NCBI GenBank assembly: GCA_046635845.1
Contig: JAQQXN010000003.1
From: UBA168 sp011055275
GTDB lineage: Archaea > Thermoproteota > Thermoprotei_A > Marsarchaeales > UBA168
Reading direction: 5' to 3' (one strand)
Length of the DNA stretch: 64,000 nt
Shown: piece after piece, positions 45,520 through 54,115 of the stretch
Layout: every line of letters starts with the position of its first letter
Position numbering within the stretch: position 1 is the first letter of the stretch
The notes under the pieces: model-generated
Databases searched by the model: none
What the model was told of the DNA's origin: nothing
The model's input: the letters and a program-made list of their open reading frames with translations, nothing else
Translations under genes and position numbers: made by a program

Positions 45520-46133
45520 CTGTTGCATAAATTCAGGGGATAGATTTAGTGCTGTTCCCTTCCTGTCCTGCATTTTCACGCCCTAGCCCTCGCGTGGCAC
45601 GCGACCGCGTCATATGCCCACGCCCCTTGCACGGCATCGGCGAGCATCCTCACGGCCGGCTTGGCTTCGGAGTGGCCTTTCCCCTTCAATGTAGGCGTAA
45701 ACGCTTGGCAGCTTTTCCGGCATCATCTTAGATACCCTCATGAATGCCGTCGTGTAATCGTCTGCCCTACGGATCAGGTGAAAGGCCCTCAAAGCGCGGG
45801 CTATGCCCTCTAACCCGCGATAGTCAACCCACTGATGCCAAATTGCTTGCCACTTTACAAAGGAATCCAGGAAGAGGTAACGCTTTCCCCCTTTCGTTCC
45901 TGTTTGCTTTTCTCAGTTCCTTGTTCCAATACGTGAAGATCCTGTATCGAGAAGGAACTCTCCCCCTGATAACTAGTTCCTCGTTGTAAACGTGCCAATC
46001 ACGTTTAGGGCTAGGCTCGTTTTGCTTACCCGCAGTTGAATCCCAGTGGCTAGAGCTCTTGGTGGGCATATCATTGTTGCTCTAACCACTAGTTGTCCTG
46101 CGTGCTGAAAGTGCTCTCTGGAATTATGCAACT
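45520..46133 (-). mobile_element. IS copy B, decayed
   Basis: About 614 bp with end TTGCATAAATTC at the left and TTGCATAATTCC read leftward at the right (46121-46132). Minus-strand scraps match copy A: VYNEELVIRGR near 45985 and RIFTYWNKELRKANRNERGK near 45890; and MMPEKLPSVYAYIEGE near 45690 matches copy C. Frameshifts and a missing catalytic core show an old, inactive copy. Confidence 0.65.
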
Positions 46134-46510
46134 ATCCATCGCCAATAAGTTAATGCATAATTCTTGAAAGAACATTCAGCACATAGGGTAAGCAGGAGTT
46201 ACAACCATAAGATCGTGCTCAAAAGTATCTAACTACAAAAATATAGTTACTGTGGAGAGAATATGACAAAACCATTTAACTGTTTCGCCTATGCAAATCA
46301 AACAAAGTTAGACTTACAGCAAGTACACAGTATAAGGTCTACCCCAGTTAGTATTATGAAGCCAGCGCGGTCGCATCAGTAAATTTTTAAAACCTCAGGA
46401 ATAAGACCTTTATACTACGGATGTTACGCGGACTAGCATATATTAAACGCTGAATCGGCAACTATAAATGTAGGCCGGCTGAGCTTCTTATAGAGAATTT
46501 AATTCTTATG
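46134..46510. other. AT-rich intergenic stretch
   Basis: 377 bp between an IS remnant and the end of the next minus-strand gene. No gene, repeat or RNA seen. The base composition is like the AT-rich gene pair that follows. Confidence 0.35.
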
Positions 46511-47173
46511 CTAACATCTGTCATATATTTCAGCTAGATTTGAATATAGTTCTTTGCAATCGTCGTTGCTAGAACATATCTGATCAATAGCACTTGCGTT
46601 ACCTAATACGAATTCGAGCTTGATTATTAACTCGTCAACTAAATCACCAACCTTTTCTAAATCCACAACCCTTTCGGCCTTTCTGCTAATATCCAACATA
46701 TATGAGTTCCTAAGTTTTAGAATTCTGCGGGCCTTTTCGAATATGGGTTCGTAATCCCCGATCGGCTGGATCTTACTGGATAATTTGTCATTTGACTGGA
46801 CCAATGAACTTCCTAGACGATTATCTACATACTTTCTAATCACTTCGTAAAAAAGTAAGAATAGTAAGTATTTACATTCATGATCTTCGTCGAGTTTCTT
46901 TATTTGCTTTTCAATGCTTTCAATAAAGTAGCGAAGTTGGTCTAAAGACTTAATGAGGTCGCTGCCTGAGCTTATGCAACATATCTGATTAACCTTATTT
47001 AAGTAGTTGTGCTTAAGCTGAACTAAGTAAGCATACTTGGAGAATTCTTCCATTGCCGACGCCAAGTGGATAAAGGTATATCTATTATCATACCCTTCCT
47101 TTTTTAACAGCTTAAAAATACTAAGCTGCTTCTTAGCCTCTTGAAGATAGTCCTCTGTGTTCATACCAATCAT
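46511..47173 (-). CDS. All-helical protein, AbiV/HEPN-like (tentative)
   Basis: 220 residues, predicted almost entirely helical. FIHLASAMEEFSKYAYLVQL (about 34-53) has the A..EE..K pattern typical of AbiV and other HEPN-type abortive-infection proteins. A later IEKARRILKLRNSYMLDISR-like segment (about 145-164; EKARRILKLRNSYMLDIS) has the RN of a HEPN motif, but the expected His is replaced (Asp), so RNase activity is doubtful. Its start overlaps the upstream gene by 41 nt, so they are co-expressed. AT-rich codon use and IS neighbours suggest transfer. Defence function is a hypothesis from fold pattern and place. Confidence 0.6.
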   Translation of the reverse strand: MIGMNTEDYLQEAKKQLSIFKLLKKEGYDNRYTFIHLASAMEEFSKYAYLVQLKHNYLNKVNQICCISSGSDLIKSLDQLRYFIESIEKQIKKLDEDHECKYLLFLLFYEVIRKYVDNRLGSSLVQSNDKLSSKIQPIGDYEPIFEKARRILKLRNSYMLDISRKAERVVDLEKVGDLVDELIIKLEFVLGNASAIDQICSSNDDCKELYSNLAEIYDRC

Positions 47174-47672
47174 CTCGGCTACGACTTACTAGCACTGGGT
47201 TGCCCTCCTGATTTTCGTAAACGCACAGTTCTTTGACAATTTTCTCGGCAATGTCACCCATTAAGTAACCTACTGCACCACCAAGGATAGCACTAATTAC
47301 GGCCTTGCCGAGATCGTCGGTAGAGGCGCCAAGTAGCCCACCTAAACCTGCACCTCCTGCTGCACCTTCAACTTCATACGTAACTGTCTCCAGAATCTTT
47401 ACTATGTTCCAAACGAGATTTACCTCCCTTAAGAACTGTATCGTAGGATAGATCAGTTCACAGGGATCTCCCACTCCGCTCCCAGTCTTTAGAGGGTTGT
47501 CGTGGTTTATACGAAGTTCTAATGCAAACAGGTATCCTTCATCATTAGTATGGCGAAACAACTTGCCTGGCTCCACGTTCAAGTACTTAGAAGCCACGCT
47601 TTCTAGGTTGCTTTGGGGAGGGAAAGATGCATGATTCAGCTCTATGAATATCCTATAATGATACGTAGGCAT
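47133..47672 (-). CDS. Glycine-zipper protein paired with the AbiV/HEPN-like gene
   Basis: 179 residues, not recognised. The N-terminal about 100 residues are soluble-looking (IFIELNHASFPPQSNLESVA, LFALELRINHDNP). The region AAGGAGLGGLLGASTDD to LGKAVISAILGGAVGYLMGD (about 107-143) is a Gly-zipper able to insert in membranes, as in pore-forming or membrane-perturbing toxins and some effectors. A charged tail ends in Arg/Gly/Ser. The downstream gene overlaps by 41 nt. Together a membrane-active protein plus an all-helical partner suggests a two-gene conflict module; the alternative is an unrelated membrane stress protein. Confidence 0.6.
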   Translation of the reverse strand: MPTYHYRIFIELNHASFPPQSNLESVASKYLNVEPGKLFRHTNDEGYLFALELRINHDNPLKTGSGVGDPCELIYPTIQFLREVNLVWNIVKILETVTYEVEGAAGGAGLGGLLGASTDDLGKAVISAILGGAVGYLMGDIAEKIVKELCVYENQEGNPVLVSRSRDDWYEHRGLSSRG

Positions 47673-48318
47673 GATGTAACTCTATGCGTGGCATTAAAAC
47701 TTTTTCTTGTTTTTATTGGAAAGACATGCTGAGAACAAATACCGCCAAGACCGACGAATCTCCTTAACTTTTTCTCGTATGATTATATAGGTTCCAATAA
47801 CAATATTTCTCGTAAGTTTTTACTAGTCTGCGCCATTTGGTGCTTTTACCTCCGCACAAGGAACTTCCCAGATGCTGTTCGTGAGCATCGCAGCCTGCGT
47901 CTGATCGCTGTTTTACACGAGGCCGCGTAGATCACATACCAAGCCCATAGTTCTCGACCGTTTGAATGGTGATAAAGCCGTCGAAAAACATGCCTACCCA
48001 AGAAAAGTTCAAGGCAAATTACGCGAGGCTAAGCTTAATACATCTTTTGCAGATTATGCCGATCATCTTGATCTGTGATAGCGTCCTTCCAAACGAGCAC
48101 CGCGCAACAGGATGCAGAAATCGTTCTACGCAATTATCGATCCAATTGGCAGGCACGCTGTCGCTCTGCGTTCCCTCAAACACGTATGACGCCCTTTGCA
48201 ATGCCTTTGTAACGAGGATCTACTGCTTCCTTTATACAGTGTACTTACCGATAGTTAACCAGCTTTTATTACTCATCGTAATCTACTCTGTGAAACGGTA
48301 TTTATGAGCAGCTGGATC
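47673..48318. other. Stretch with gene scraps
   Basis: 646 bp. The AT-rich first part is the likely promoter side of the gene pair. A minus-strand reading at about 48019-48235 (DPRYKGIAKGVIRV, then after a shift FEGTQSDSVPANWIDNCVER) looks like a broken gene; the family is not recognised. Confidence 0.35.
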
Positions 48319-48770
48319 TCATTGCCTATCGCACATGGGCATGTAGGTGTACTCGCTTGGCGCGTTGCCATTAAGCCACGCGATGTTGGTGAGGCTCGTG
48401 ATCGCGATGTCCCTTTGCCCCACCTCCACAAGCGATGGATAAACGAACCTGCCATCGGTGCGCCGCGGACGTCTGGGCTCCAGCGAAAGGATTTCGGCCT
48501 GGCGTTCAAGCCCTTGCAGCCGCTGCTACTTTTTACTTATTCATCATGACGGCCCTAACTTATTACGTCAAGGGCGCACGCCAGCAACTCGTACGCCACG
48601 CAGCTCACGAGGCTAAGCCTGAATATAAGGCTTGTAGTCAAAGCCCTGATAATCCGTAACCGATCTTCAAGCCTCAATGGGACCTTCGCCTTGACACCCT
48701 CGTTTGCCCTGTCCAGGAGCTCCCTCGCGTCCCTCTGGCCCGCAAAGAGGGAAAGGCAGATCGAAGCCCT
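48319..48770 (-). pseudogene. Broken minus-strand gene, family unknown
   Basis: Two start-less frames in series look coding. The first (48770 to about 48570) reads ICLSLFAGQRDARELLDRAN, EGVKAKVPLRLEDRLRIIRA and SLIFRLSLVSCVAYELLACA and ends in a stop. The second (about 48530 to 48319) reads LQGLERQAEILSLEPRRPRR, TDGRFVYPSLVEVGQRDIAI and TSLTNIAWLNGNAPSEYTY. They are separated by about 40 bp of stop-rich sequence. No start codons, no known family. Confidence 0.4.
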
Positions 48771-48945
48771 TCAAAATTCCGAACTTTTCGAAAATTTGGC
48801 TTGCGTTAAAAAAAATTCATGCGTGAAAAATTGGACTAGAATTGAACGTCGACCTAGCACAAAAAACTGGTGCTACTTGGTCCCGCTTTGCAAGTTCAAA
48901 AACCAAAAAATAAGATGCCCTATAGGGGGCCGATTTTTGTACAAT

Positions 48946-49047
48946 CGTAAAAATCGTAAGGACCCGTAAGCCGCGTAAGCGTCAGTAAGCCCCGTAAGGG
49001 CTCGTAAGCCTCCACATGGACCCCGTAATCGTTCGTAAAAATCGTAA
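48946..49047 (+). repeat. CGTAA iteron array (operator or centromere-like)
   Basis: Ten copies of CGTAA (one is AGTAA) start at 48946, 48955, 48965, 48974, 48984, 48993, 49003, 49024, 49034 and 49043, alternately 9 and 10 bp apart, with one place skipped at about 49013. Several extend to CGTAAG or CGTAAAA. The last copies form a TATA-like CGTAAAAG 25-30 nt before ATG 49075, so a protein bound here would cover the promoter. The gene that follows encodes a ribbon-helix-helix type protein, a class that binds such tandem direct repeats. Confidence 0.8.
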
Positions 49048-49074
49048 AAGTTAGCGCTGCGGCTCCACCTTCAT

Positions 49075-49649
49075 ATGAAGGCCATTCACGTCTACCTGCC
49101 AGACCACGTGAGGCAGGCGGTGGGCGGCAATGGAAACCTCACGGAGGCGCTGAAGGCCATCCTCGAGGAGGTAGCCGACTCCGGAGATTCCTCTTGCCTT
49201 CCCCAGGAGAAGAGGCTCCTCTCAGAGGCTAGCGCTAAGTAAACGCCCCCCTCAAGTTGAAGGGACCTCGTTGAGAAGCTCAGGGCGAGAGCCGAGAGGG
49301 AGGGCGTCAAGCCCTCCTTTCTAGCCAGCGTCCTCGTCATGAACTACGCGCTGAAGAGCAGGGAGGTCAGGGTCGTTCACGCAGCCTTTTCCCCAGGGGG
49401 AGGAAGTAAAGGAGTTCGTCGAGGACGGGGACAGGTCTCACCTTAGGGCCCTCGTTAGCCCTGGCTAGGTGGCGCTCGGCAAACCTTACGCTTCTTGGAT
49501 CGGCAGCGGCCGACGCCATCTCCTCGCTGGGTTACTCGCGCGAGCTGAGCAGCGCCCTCTCCCTGAGCCCGGAGGAGTGCTCAAGCGCCCTCTCATCCCT
49601 CCTGCAAAAGCTGAGGGAACTGGCGGAGAAGGGGAAATCCTACGGCGAA
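49075..49649 (+). pseudogene. N-terminal part of a ribbon-helix-helix/coiled-coil gene, broken by frameshifts
   Basis: ATG 49075 opens a 55-residue frame, MKAIHVYLPDHVRQAVGG then NLTEALKAILEEVADSG, with the strand-helix-helix pattern of a CopG-like DNA-binding domain; it stops at 49242. Further frames in series continue a helical protein: RDLVEKLRARAEREGVKPSF and LASVLVMNYALKSREVRVVH (to about 49395), then after a shift in a G-rich run EEVKEFVEDGDRSHLRALV (stop at about 49468), then SANLTLLGSAAADAISSLGY and SSALSSLLQKLRELAEKGKS in the frame that enters the 49650 gene. So one protein of about 590 residues is interrupted at least three times, by mutation or by sequence errors. Confidence 0.6.
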
Positions 49650-50846
49650 GTGAAGAGGCAACTGGACAGCGCGATGAGGGAAAACCAGAGCCTTAGCGAT
49701 AAGCAGAGGGAGATGGAGGAGAAGCTGAAGGAGCTCTCGAATAAGGCGGCCCTGTACGATCAGGCAAAGGAGCAGCTTGACGAAAAGCTCGCGGAAAGCG
49801 AGGAGCTGAAGAAAAAGCAGAAGGACCTCGAGGATGAGGTGAAGTCCCTTCGGGATGAGCTTGCGGGACAGGATGAGAAGCGCAAGAGGGAGATGGATGA
49901 AAAGTTCGCGGAGCTGAACGAGGAGCTAGCAGACAAGAGAAAACGGATAAGGCAGCTCACCGAGCAGGTAGATGCGCTGAAAACGCAACTGGAAGACCTT
50001 AAGAAGACGGAGCTAGACGAAAGGGTCACCATGAACGCTGCTAAGATGTATAACGGAGAGCTCAAGAACCAGCTTAAGGCTAGGACCGATGAGCTCGAGG
50101 CCGCGAGGCAACAGCTGAAGAGGCTGCAGGGCGAGCACGACGACCTCCTCAAGAGGTACTCGCAGGTCGAAGCTGAGATGAAGAGGCAGAAGGAGGAAAG
50201 CGACACCAAAATCTCGGCCTGCGAGAAGGCCAGGCAGGAAGCGCAGCTCCTAGCCGAGAAGAGGGGATGGGCCGTCGGGCCCCTCTCTCTGGCGCTCTCG
50301 CTGACCGCCAAAGAGGTGGATCCGGTGAACCTGAGCTGGGACGCACGGGAAGCCGTAGAGGACGCCACGAAGGCCGCGTGGGAAGAGAAGTTTCTGGGGC
50401 TACCGGAAAACATTGTCTCTCTTGAGCTTCCAAAGGGTCTTGATCCCAGGTACGTGCTCGCGTTCTGGACTGGCCTGTTTGACTACGCGTCGGCCAGGTT
50501 CGTCGCGGATGCCGTGGCCATGGCTTGGAAAGAGCTCGACGCGACGCCAGCGGGCGCGATCACGGCAGATAAGATAAAGGAGTTTACAAAGATGGTCGAT
50601 GCTAAAAAAGAAAGAGCAGACGAGTTCCTGTCTACGGCCTCGGTAGAGCTGTTCGACTCCTACTCGAGCGTCAAGAGATTGCTGGGCTTCCTGAGCTCTG
50701 ATGAAATCAATCATGAAGCCCTTTCACTCGTAGGCTACGCCGACGGCGTAAAGAGAGAGGTCGCAAAGAGAATGGAAGACCTGAGTAAGCTCGTAGCGTA
50801 CGCTGCGCTCGGCAAGATCGAGGCAAGGAAGTCGGGGGTCATATGA
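49650..50846 (+). CDS. Long coiled-coil protein next to the cas operon
   Basis: 398 residues from GTG 49650, but the same frame is open about 240 bp further upstream, so this is probably the C-terminal two thirds of the gene starting at 49075. Residues 1-195 are one continuous heptad coiled coil (EEKLKELSNKAALYDQAKEQ, ELNEELADKRKRIRQLTEQV). From about 200 a compact helical domain follows (GWAVGPLSLALSLTAKEVDP, LDPRYVLAFWTGLFDYASAR), ending YAALGKIEARKSG. It lies 67 bp before csa5 and in the same direction, but csa5 has its own TATA box. Ribbon-helix-helix plus coiled coil plus iterons resembles KfrA- or partition-type plasmid proteins; a role in CRISPR control is also possible. Both are inference. 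Confidence 0.6.
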   Translation: MKRQLDSAMRENQSLSDKQREMEEKLKELSNKAALYDQAKEQLDEKLAESEELKKKQKDLEDEVKSLRDELAGQDEKRKREMDEKFAELNEELADKRKRIRQLTEQVDALKTQLEDLKKTELDERVTMNAAKMYNGELKNQLKARTDELEAARQQLKRLQGEHDDLLKRYSQVEAEMKRQKEESDTKISACEKARQEAQLLAEKRGWAVGPLSLALSLTAKEVDPVNLSWDAREAVEDATKAAWEEKFLGLPENIVSLELPKGLDPRYVLAFWTGLFDYASARFVADAVAMAWKELDATPAGAITADKIKEFTKMVDAKKERADEFLSTASVELFDSYSSVKRLLGFLSSDEINHEALSLVGYADGVKREVAKRMEDLSKLVAYAALGKIEARKSGVI

Positions 50847-50886
50847 ACACGATGATAATGAGCAACTTTAGACAACGAATAAATAC

Positions 50887-50894
50887 GTTTAAAT
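50887..50894 (+). promoter_or_regulatory. TATA box of the interference operon
   Basis: GTTTAAAT is centred 23 nt upstream of ATG 50914. It gives csa5-cas7-cas5-cas8-cas3 a promoter separate from the coiled-coil gene. Confidence 0.55.
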
Positions 50895-50913
50895 CTCAAC
50901 GCACAACACTCTT

Positions 50914-51282
50914 ATGCCAGAAGAAGAAACCGACCTCTATAAGTGGTCTTATCGGGCCGGGCGCACACTATTTGATTGCCTTAAGCAACAAACTAAATCC
51001 CCTGATGATTCGATAAAGAAGCAGATCCGCAATTTCCTTTTAACGCTCAGGTCAGAACAGAACCCTGAGCGGTTTAAGAAGCTTCTGATCGGGGAGATAG
51101 CCTCGATAATGCCTGACTGTCAAGGCAAAACCCTGGGAACTCCATCGCAGCTCCATGAAGACAGTCGCTGGAAAGTTGACGAGTTTTACCGCTATAGCGC
51201 CGCGATACTGGCCGGGCTTTACGATGCCGTGTTCTCCAGTAGCAATCAGGGAACCCAGCAGGGGAATTCCCAGGAAGCATGA
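50914..51282 (+). CDS. csa5: Csa5-like small subunit of type I-A Cascade
   Basis: 122 residues, all helical, ending in a Gln/Ser/Asn-rich tail. The segment KVDEFYRYSAAILAGLYDAV (about 87-106) has the aromatic-Ala pattern of Csa5 small subunits. Its place directly before cas7 in a leaderless operon is the usual one for csa5. Family knowledge: binds crRNA-DNA complexes and stabilises the R-loop. The identification leans on size and position; sequence signals for this family are weak. Confidence 0.65.
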   Translation: MPEEETDLYKWSYRAGRTLFDCLKQQTKSPDDSIKKQIRNFLLTLRSEQNPERFKKLLIGEIASIMPDCQGKTLGTPSQLHEDSRWKVDEFYRYSAAILAGLYDAVFSSSNQGTQQGNSQEA

Positions 51283-51293
51283 GGTAGATAAAA

Positions 51294-52259
51294 ATGACCA
51301 AGAGAGTTTTTGCTTCGCTTGCGCTGGCCGTAACAGGGAACGTTAACGCTGATTCCGTGGTAGGAACTAGGGTTACGATGAAGAAGATGGTATCGTGGGA
51401 CCAAGAAATAAGGGCATTTGTGTCGCCCCGTTGCGTGAGGAGGAGTATAAGGAAGGCGCTCTCAGAATACCCAACTAATCCACCCTTCGAAATAAGCCCC
51501 CAGCAAATGAAGGGCGGACAACTTGCTGACATAGGTGATCCTGTTCTTTACATAGATGACGACATATTTGGCTACTTTTCTCCTGAAAAGGGCTTGGGAA
51601 ACGTCCAACCAGCTAGGCCATCTCCCATCAAGGTTTCTCCTTTGATCGCTCTGCATCACACCGAGATAGGCGTTGAGTTCGGAGGTAGATTCCCGAGAAA
51701 GGACATAAGCGCGAAGGCACAGGAAGCGAACCCCGCTCCATTTGAAATTGAGACCGCTAAGTGGCTCGGTGAACTCCAAGTGATAGCAGAAGACAGGATA
51801 GGAAAGTTTGCAGAAGACGAACTGACGAAGGAATTTGCTGGGAAGTGCGAGAGCGAGTATAAGCAGCGTGTGTCAAAGAAAGGCAGCATTTACTTGCTTC
51901 CAGATAATGAGAGAAAAGCGCGCGCAAAGGCCTTCTTTGACGTGCTGCTGAGAAAGGGATGGGAATTTCCAAGGGCTTCCGAGGCTGTCAGCGTGCCTGA
52001 GTATCACTACGCCGTGGCCGTAGCCACCAACAGCTTCATTCCAGCAGGCAACCTGTTAAAACTAGATGAAGACCTTAAGCTGGAAAAAGAAAAAGTGAAG
52101 CAGGCGCTTTCGAATTACGACTGGGATTTCGCCTACATAATCGACTACGAAAGCAACAAGCTTCTCATGCTAATGCCCGGAGGGCAAGAAAAAGAAACCG
52201 ATCTCAGCAAGCAAGAGCTGAACAACCTTGTCGAGCAACTCGCCACTTACATCGCTTGA
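51294..52259 (+). CDS. cas7: Cas7 (Csa2) Cascade backbone subunit
   Basis: 321 residues. The N-terminus is diagnostic of the DevR/Csa2 branch: VFASLALAVTGNVNADSVVG (about 5-24), then a helix with ADIGDPVLYIDDDIFGYF in the body. Family knowledge: an RRM-fold protein that polymerises along the crRNA spacer. ATG 51294 has GAGGT about 8 nt upstream and is 11 nt after csa5. The following cas5 overlaps its 3' end by 32 nt. Confidence 0.88.
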   Translation: MTKRVFASLALAVTGNVNADSVVGTRVTMKKMVSWDQEIRAFVSPRCVRRSIRKALSEYPTNPPFEISPQQMKGGQLADIGDPVLYIDDDIFGYFSPEKGLGNVQPARPSPIKVSPLIALHHTEIGVEFGGRFPRKDISAKAQEANPAPFEIETAKWLGELQVIAEDRIGKFAEDELTKEFAGKCESEYKQRVSKKGSIYLLPDNERKARAKAFFDVLLRKGWEFPRASEAVSVPEYHYAVAVATNSFIPAGNLLKLDEDLKLEKEKVKQALSNYDWDFAYIIDYESNKLLMLMPGGQEKETDLSKQELNNLVEQLATYIA

Positions 52260-52995
52260 GGGAAGAAAAGCCGTCATTTTCGACATAAGTTTTCAAACCG
52301 CTCAGTTCAGAAAGCACCTGCTGAAGCTCTACAGGGATACGTACCTAATGCCCCTTCCCTCAGCAGTGGCTGGAATGGCTGGCGCAATTATGGGCATAGA
52401 CAGGCAAGACCTCCGGGAGTTTTCAAAAGAAAGCGAACTGTACGCTGGCTCCCGCATGATCGGTTATAAAGGCACTGCAGAAGAAACGGTAACGATAACA
52501 AAGATAAAACCGGGCGAAGTGATTCCTACCCCTAAGAAAAGCGTGTTTATTATAGAGCCGAAATACCGCTTGGCGATATCGTTCAAGGATGACGAAGCGG
52601 CGTCAAATTTATATGACAGAATCACAAGGCATGAGTTCGTCTATGCCATATATGGAGGCAACGATTATCACTTCGTTAAAGATGTATCAACACCGCAGTT
52701 AGGCACTGTTACGGTTAGCAAAGAGGGATACGGGTACTGCAAGCTAGAGAATTATGTGGGATTTGTGCCAGAATCTGACCAAAGCTTCGTGCAAATAGAT
52801 TTAGTTAACGATGGCTCCGTTACTAAGTACGCGTTCGGACTTAACTCAAAGCTGCTGCTAAACGAGCCGCAACCAGTCGCCCTTGCACCTGAAAGCGATA
52901 AAATATTTCTACATCCCGTACACATATTCCTCAGGGGCTCGAAAGAAATAGCGAAAGAGGAAGAACAGAATGCAGAACGAGAACGACCTCTTTAA
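52228..52995 (+). CDS. cas5: Cas5 (type I-A) Cascade subunit
   Basis: 255 residues from TTG 52228, the only in-frame start before the first beta strand (KAVIFDISFQTAQFRK). MPLPSAVAGMAGAIMGI (about 41-57) is the Cas5 helix that follows the N-terminal strand, and the middle part PKKSVFIIEPKYRLAISF fits the RAMP core. Family knowledge: caps the 5' handle of the crRNA (AUUGAAAG here). It overlaps cas7 by 32 nt and cas8 by 26 nt, so translation is coupled. Confidence 0.82.
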   Translation: MSSNSPLTSLEGRKAVIFDISFQTAQFRKHLLKLYRDTYLMPLPSAVAGMAGAIMGIDRQDLREFSKESELYAGSRMIGYKGTAEETVTITKIKPGEVIPTPKKSVFIIEPKYRLAISFKDDEAASNLYDRITRHEFVYAIYGGNDYHFVKDVSTPQLGTVTVSKEGYGYCKLENYVGFVPESDQSFVQIDLVNDGSVTKYAFGLNSKLLLNEPQPVALAPESDKIFLHPVHIFLRGSKEIAKEEEQNAERERPL

Positions 52996-54115
52996 CGCGA
53001 TCAAGGAACGGATTAAAGATGCTATAGAAGTTCCCCAACCGAAAGACCTTCTAGATCTTTTGAGGAACAGAAAAGAATACATCGAGAAGTTTGGCATAGC
53101 ACTAAGCGGGAAGAGGATAGGGAAATGCAACCAGAGTTGGTCCAGTCAGCGCACGAAGCCTGCTAAAGAAGACAAAGAAGCTATATTGTGCATGAACCAA
53201 GTTGTCACCGTAGATCACCCAGTACTTGCAAAGGTTCTCGATTATGGCAATGGAACTGCAAAGCTGAATCAGGGAAAGGTAGTTGAAATAATCGACCAGC
53301 TTTACGCGAATCCTTCCTCAGATGTAGCCATGGACCTTGCTGCCGAGCTACGCGAAGCCATAAAAGAACAATTCTCTTCGTTTGTTGCAGAACAGCTTGT
53401 GAAGTATGAAAAGGGTATCAGACCCGCGATGATGCCTGGAAGCGTAAGCAACAAGGAGCTCCTAAACTTATATTATGGAGATGAAAGTTACTCGTTAAAG
53501 GACACATACGGTTTAGCATCTTCGCTTATTGAGTCAACAGGAGTAGGCCAGAGCATTTCGATTTATTTTTACGGGGAATTTGGCACATATATCAGGCAAA
53601 AGGCAAGTTCGTACGGATCAAAACACTTTTCCGCTGATGGGATTGGCTCCAATAACTTTGAGAATTCTCTTCCATACGTGGAGCTGATCCGTTTGTTGGA
53701 CTTTATTTACCAGGAGGCAGGTAGCGATGAAAAGGAGAGAGTCAAAACTATGATGCAGGAGGCCAGCGGCCTGATCTACGTCACCCCTGGAAAAGACCGC
53801 GATGAATACAGCACCTACGTAATCCCAAGCCTTAGAACCTTCGTCAATAACTGGCTGTTCAACGATAAAAACAGAAGTGCTTTGAGCGGGCTGCTTAAGC
53901 AGATCTACATAGCCGCGTCCATTGAATACAAGAAAAGGGGAGGAGCTGACAGCCAAATTAAGGTTCTTTACAACACGCTTGAGTTTGCATGCCAATCCTT
54001 AATAGAGATTGGAAGCTTTCCTCCGCAGGCGCTCAGAGAGATCGCCGATCTGCTAGTTGAAATTGGAAGCGAAGGGGGCGTATGGCTCCAACCTCTGGCC
54101 AATCTAACGAGCTGA
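52970..54115 (+). CDS. Probable Cas8a large subunit
   Basis: 381 residues. No motif names it outright; Cas8 proteins are very divergent. Size, place between cas5 and cas3 and the helical C-terminal domain (about 260-375: ALSGLLKQIYIAASIEYKKR, TLEFACQSLIEIGSFPPQAL) suit Cas8a2. A conserved-looking block GSVSNKELLNLYYGDESYSL lies near 157-176. Two Cys (about C53 and C74) are not arranged as a zinc finger. Family knowledge: PAM recognition and Cas3 recruitment. Overlaps both neighbours. If it is not Cas8, the operon lacks a large subunit, which is unlikely. Confidence 0.65.
   Translation: MQNENDLFNAIKERIKDAIEVPQPKDLLDLLRNRKEYIEKFGIALSGKRIGKCNQSWSSQRTKPAKEDKEAILCMNQVVTVDHPVLAKVLDYGNGTAKLNQGKVVEIIDQLYANPSSDVAMDLAAELREAIKEQFSSFVAEQLVKYEKGIRPAMMPGSVSNKELLNLYYGDESYSLKDTYGLASSLIESTGVGQSISIYFYGEFGTYIRQKASSYGSKHFSADGIGSNNFENSLPYVELIRLLDFIYQEAGSDEKERVKTMMQEASGLIYVTPGKDRDEYSTYVIPSLRTFVNNWLFNDKNRSALSGLLKQIYIAASIEYKKRGGADSQIKVLYNTLEFACQSLIEIGSFPPQALREIADLLVEIGSEGGVWLQPLANLTS

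Noticed and set aside
49760..50413. 217-codon minus-strand frame, Ser/Phe-rich
   Set aside because: It is the mirror of the Lys/Glu-rich coiled coil on the plus strand.
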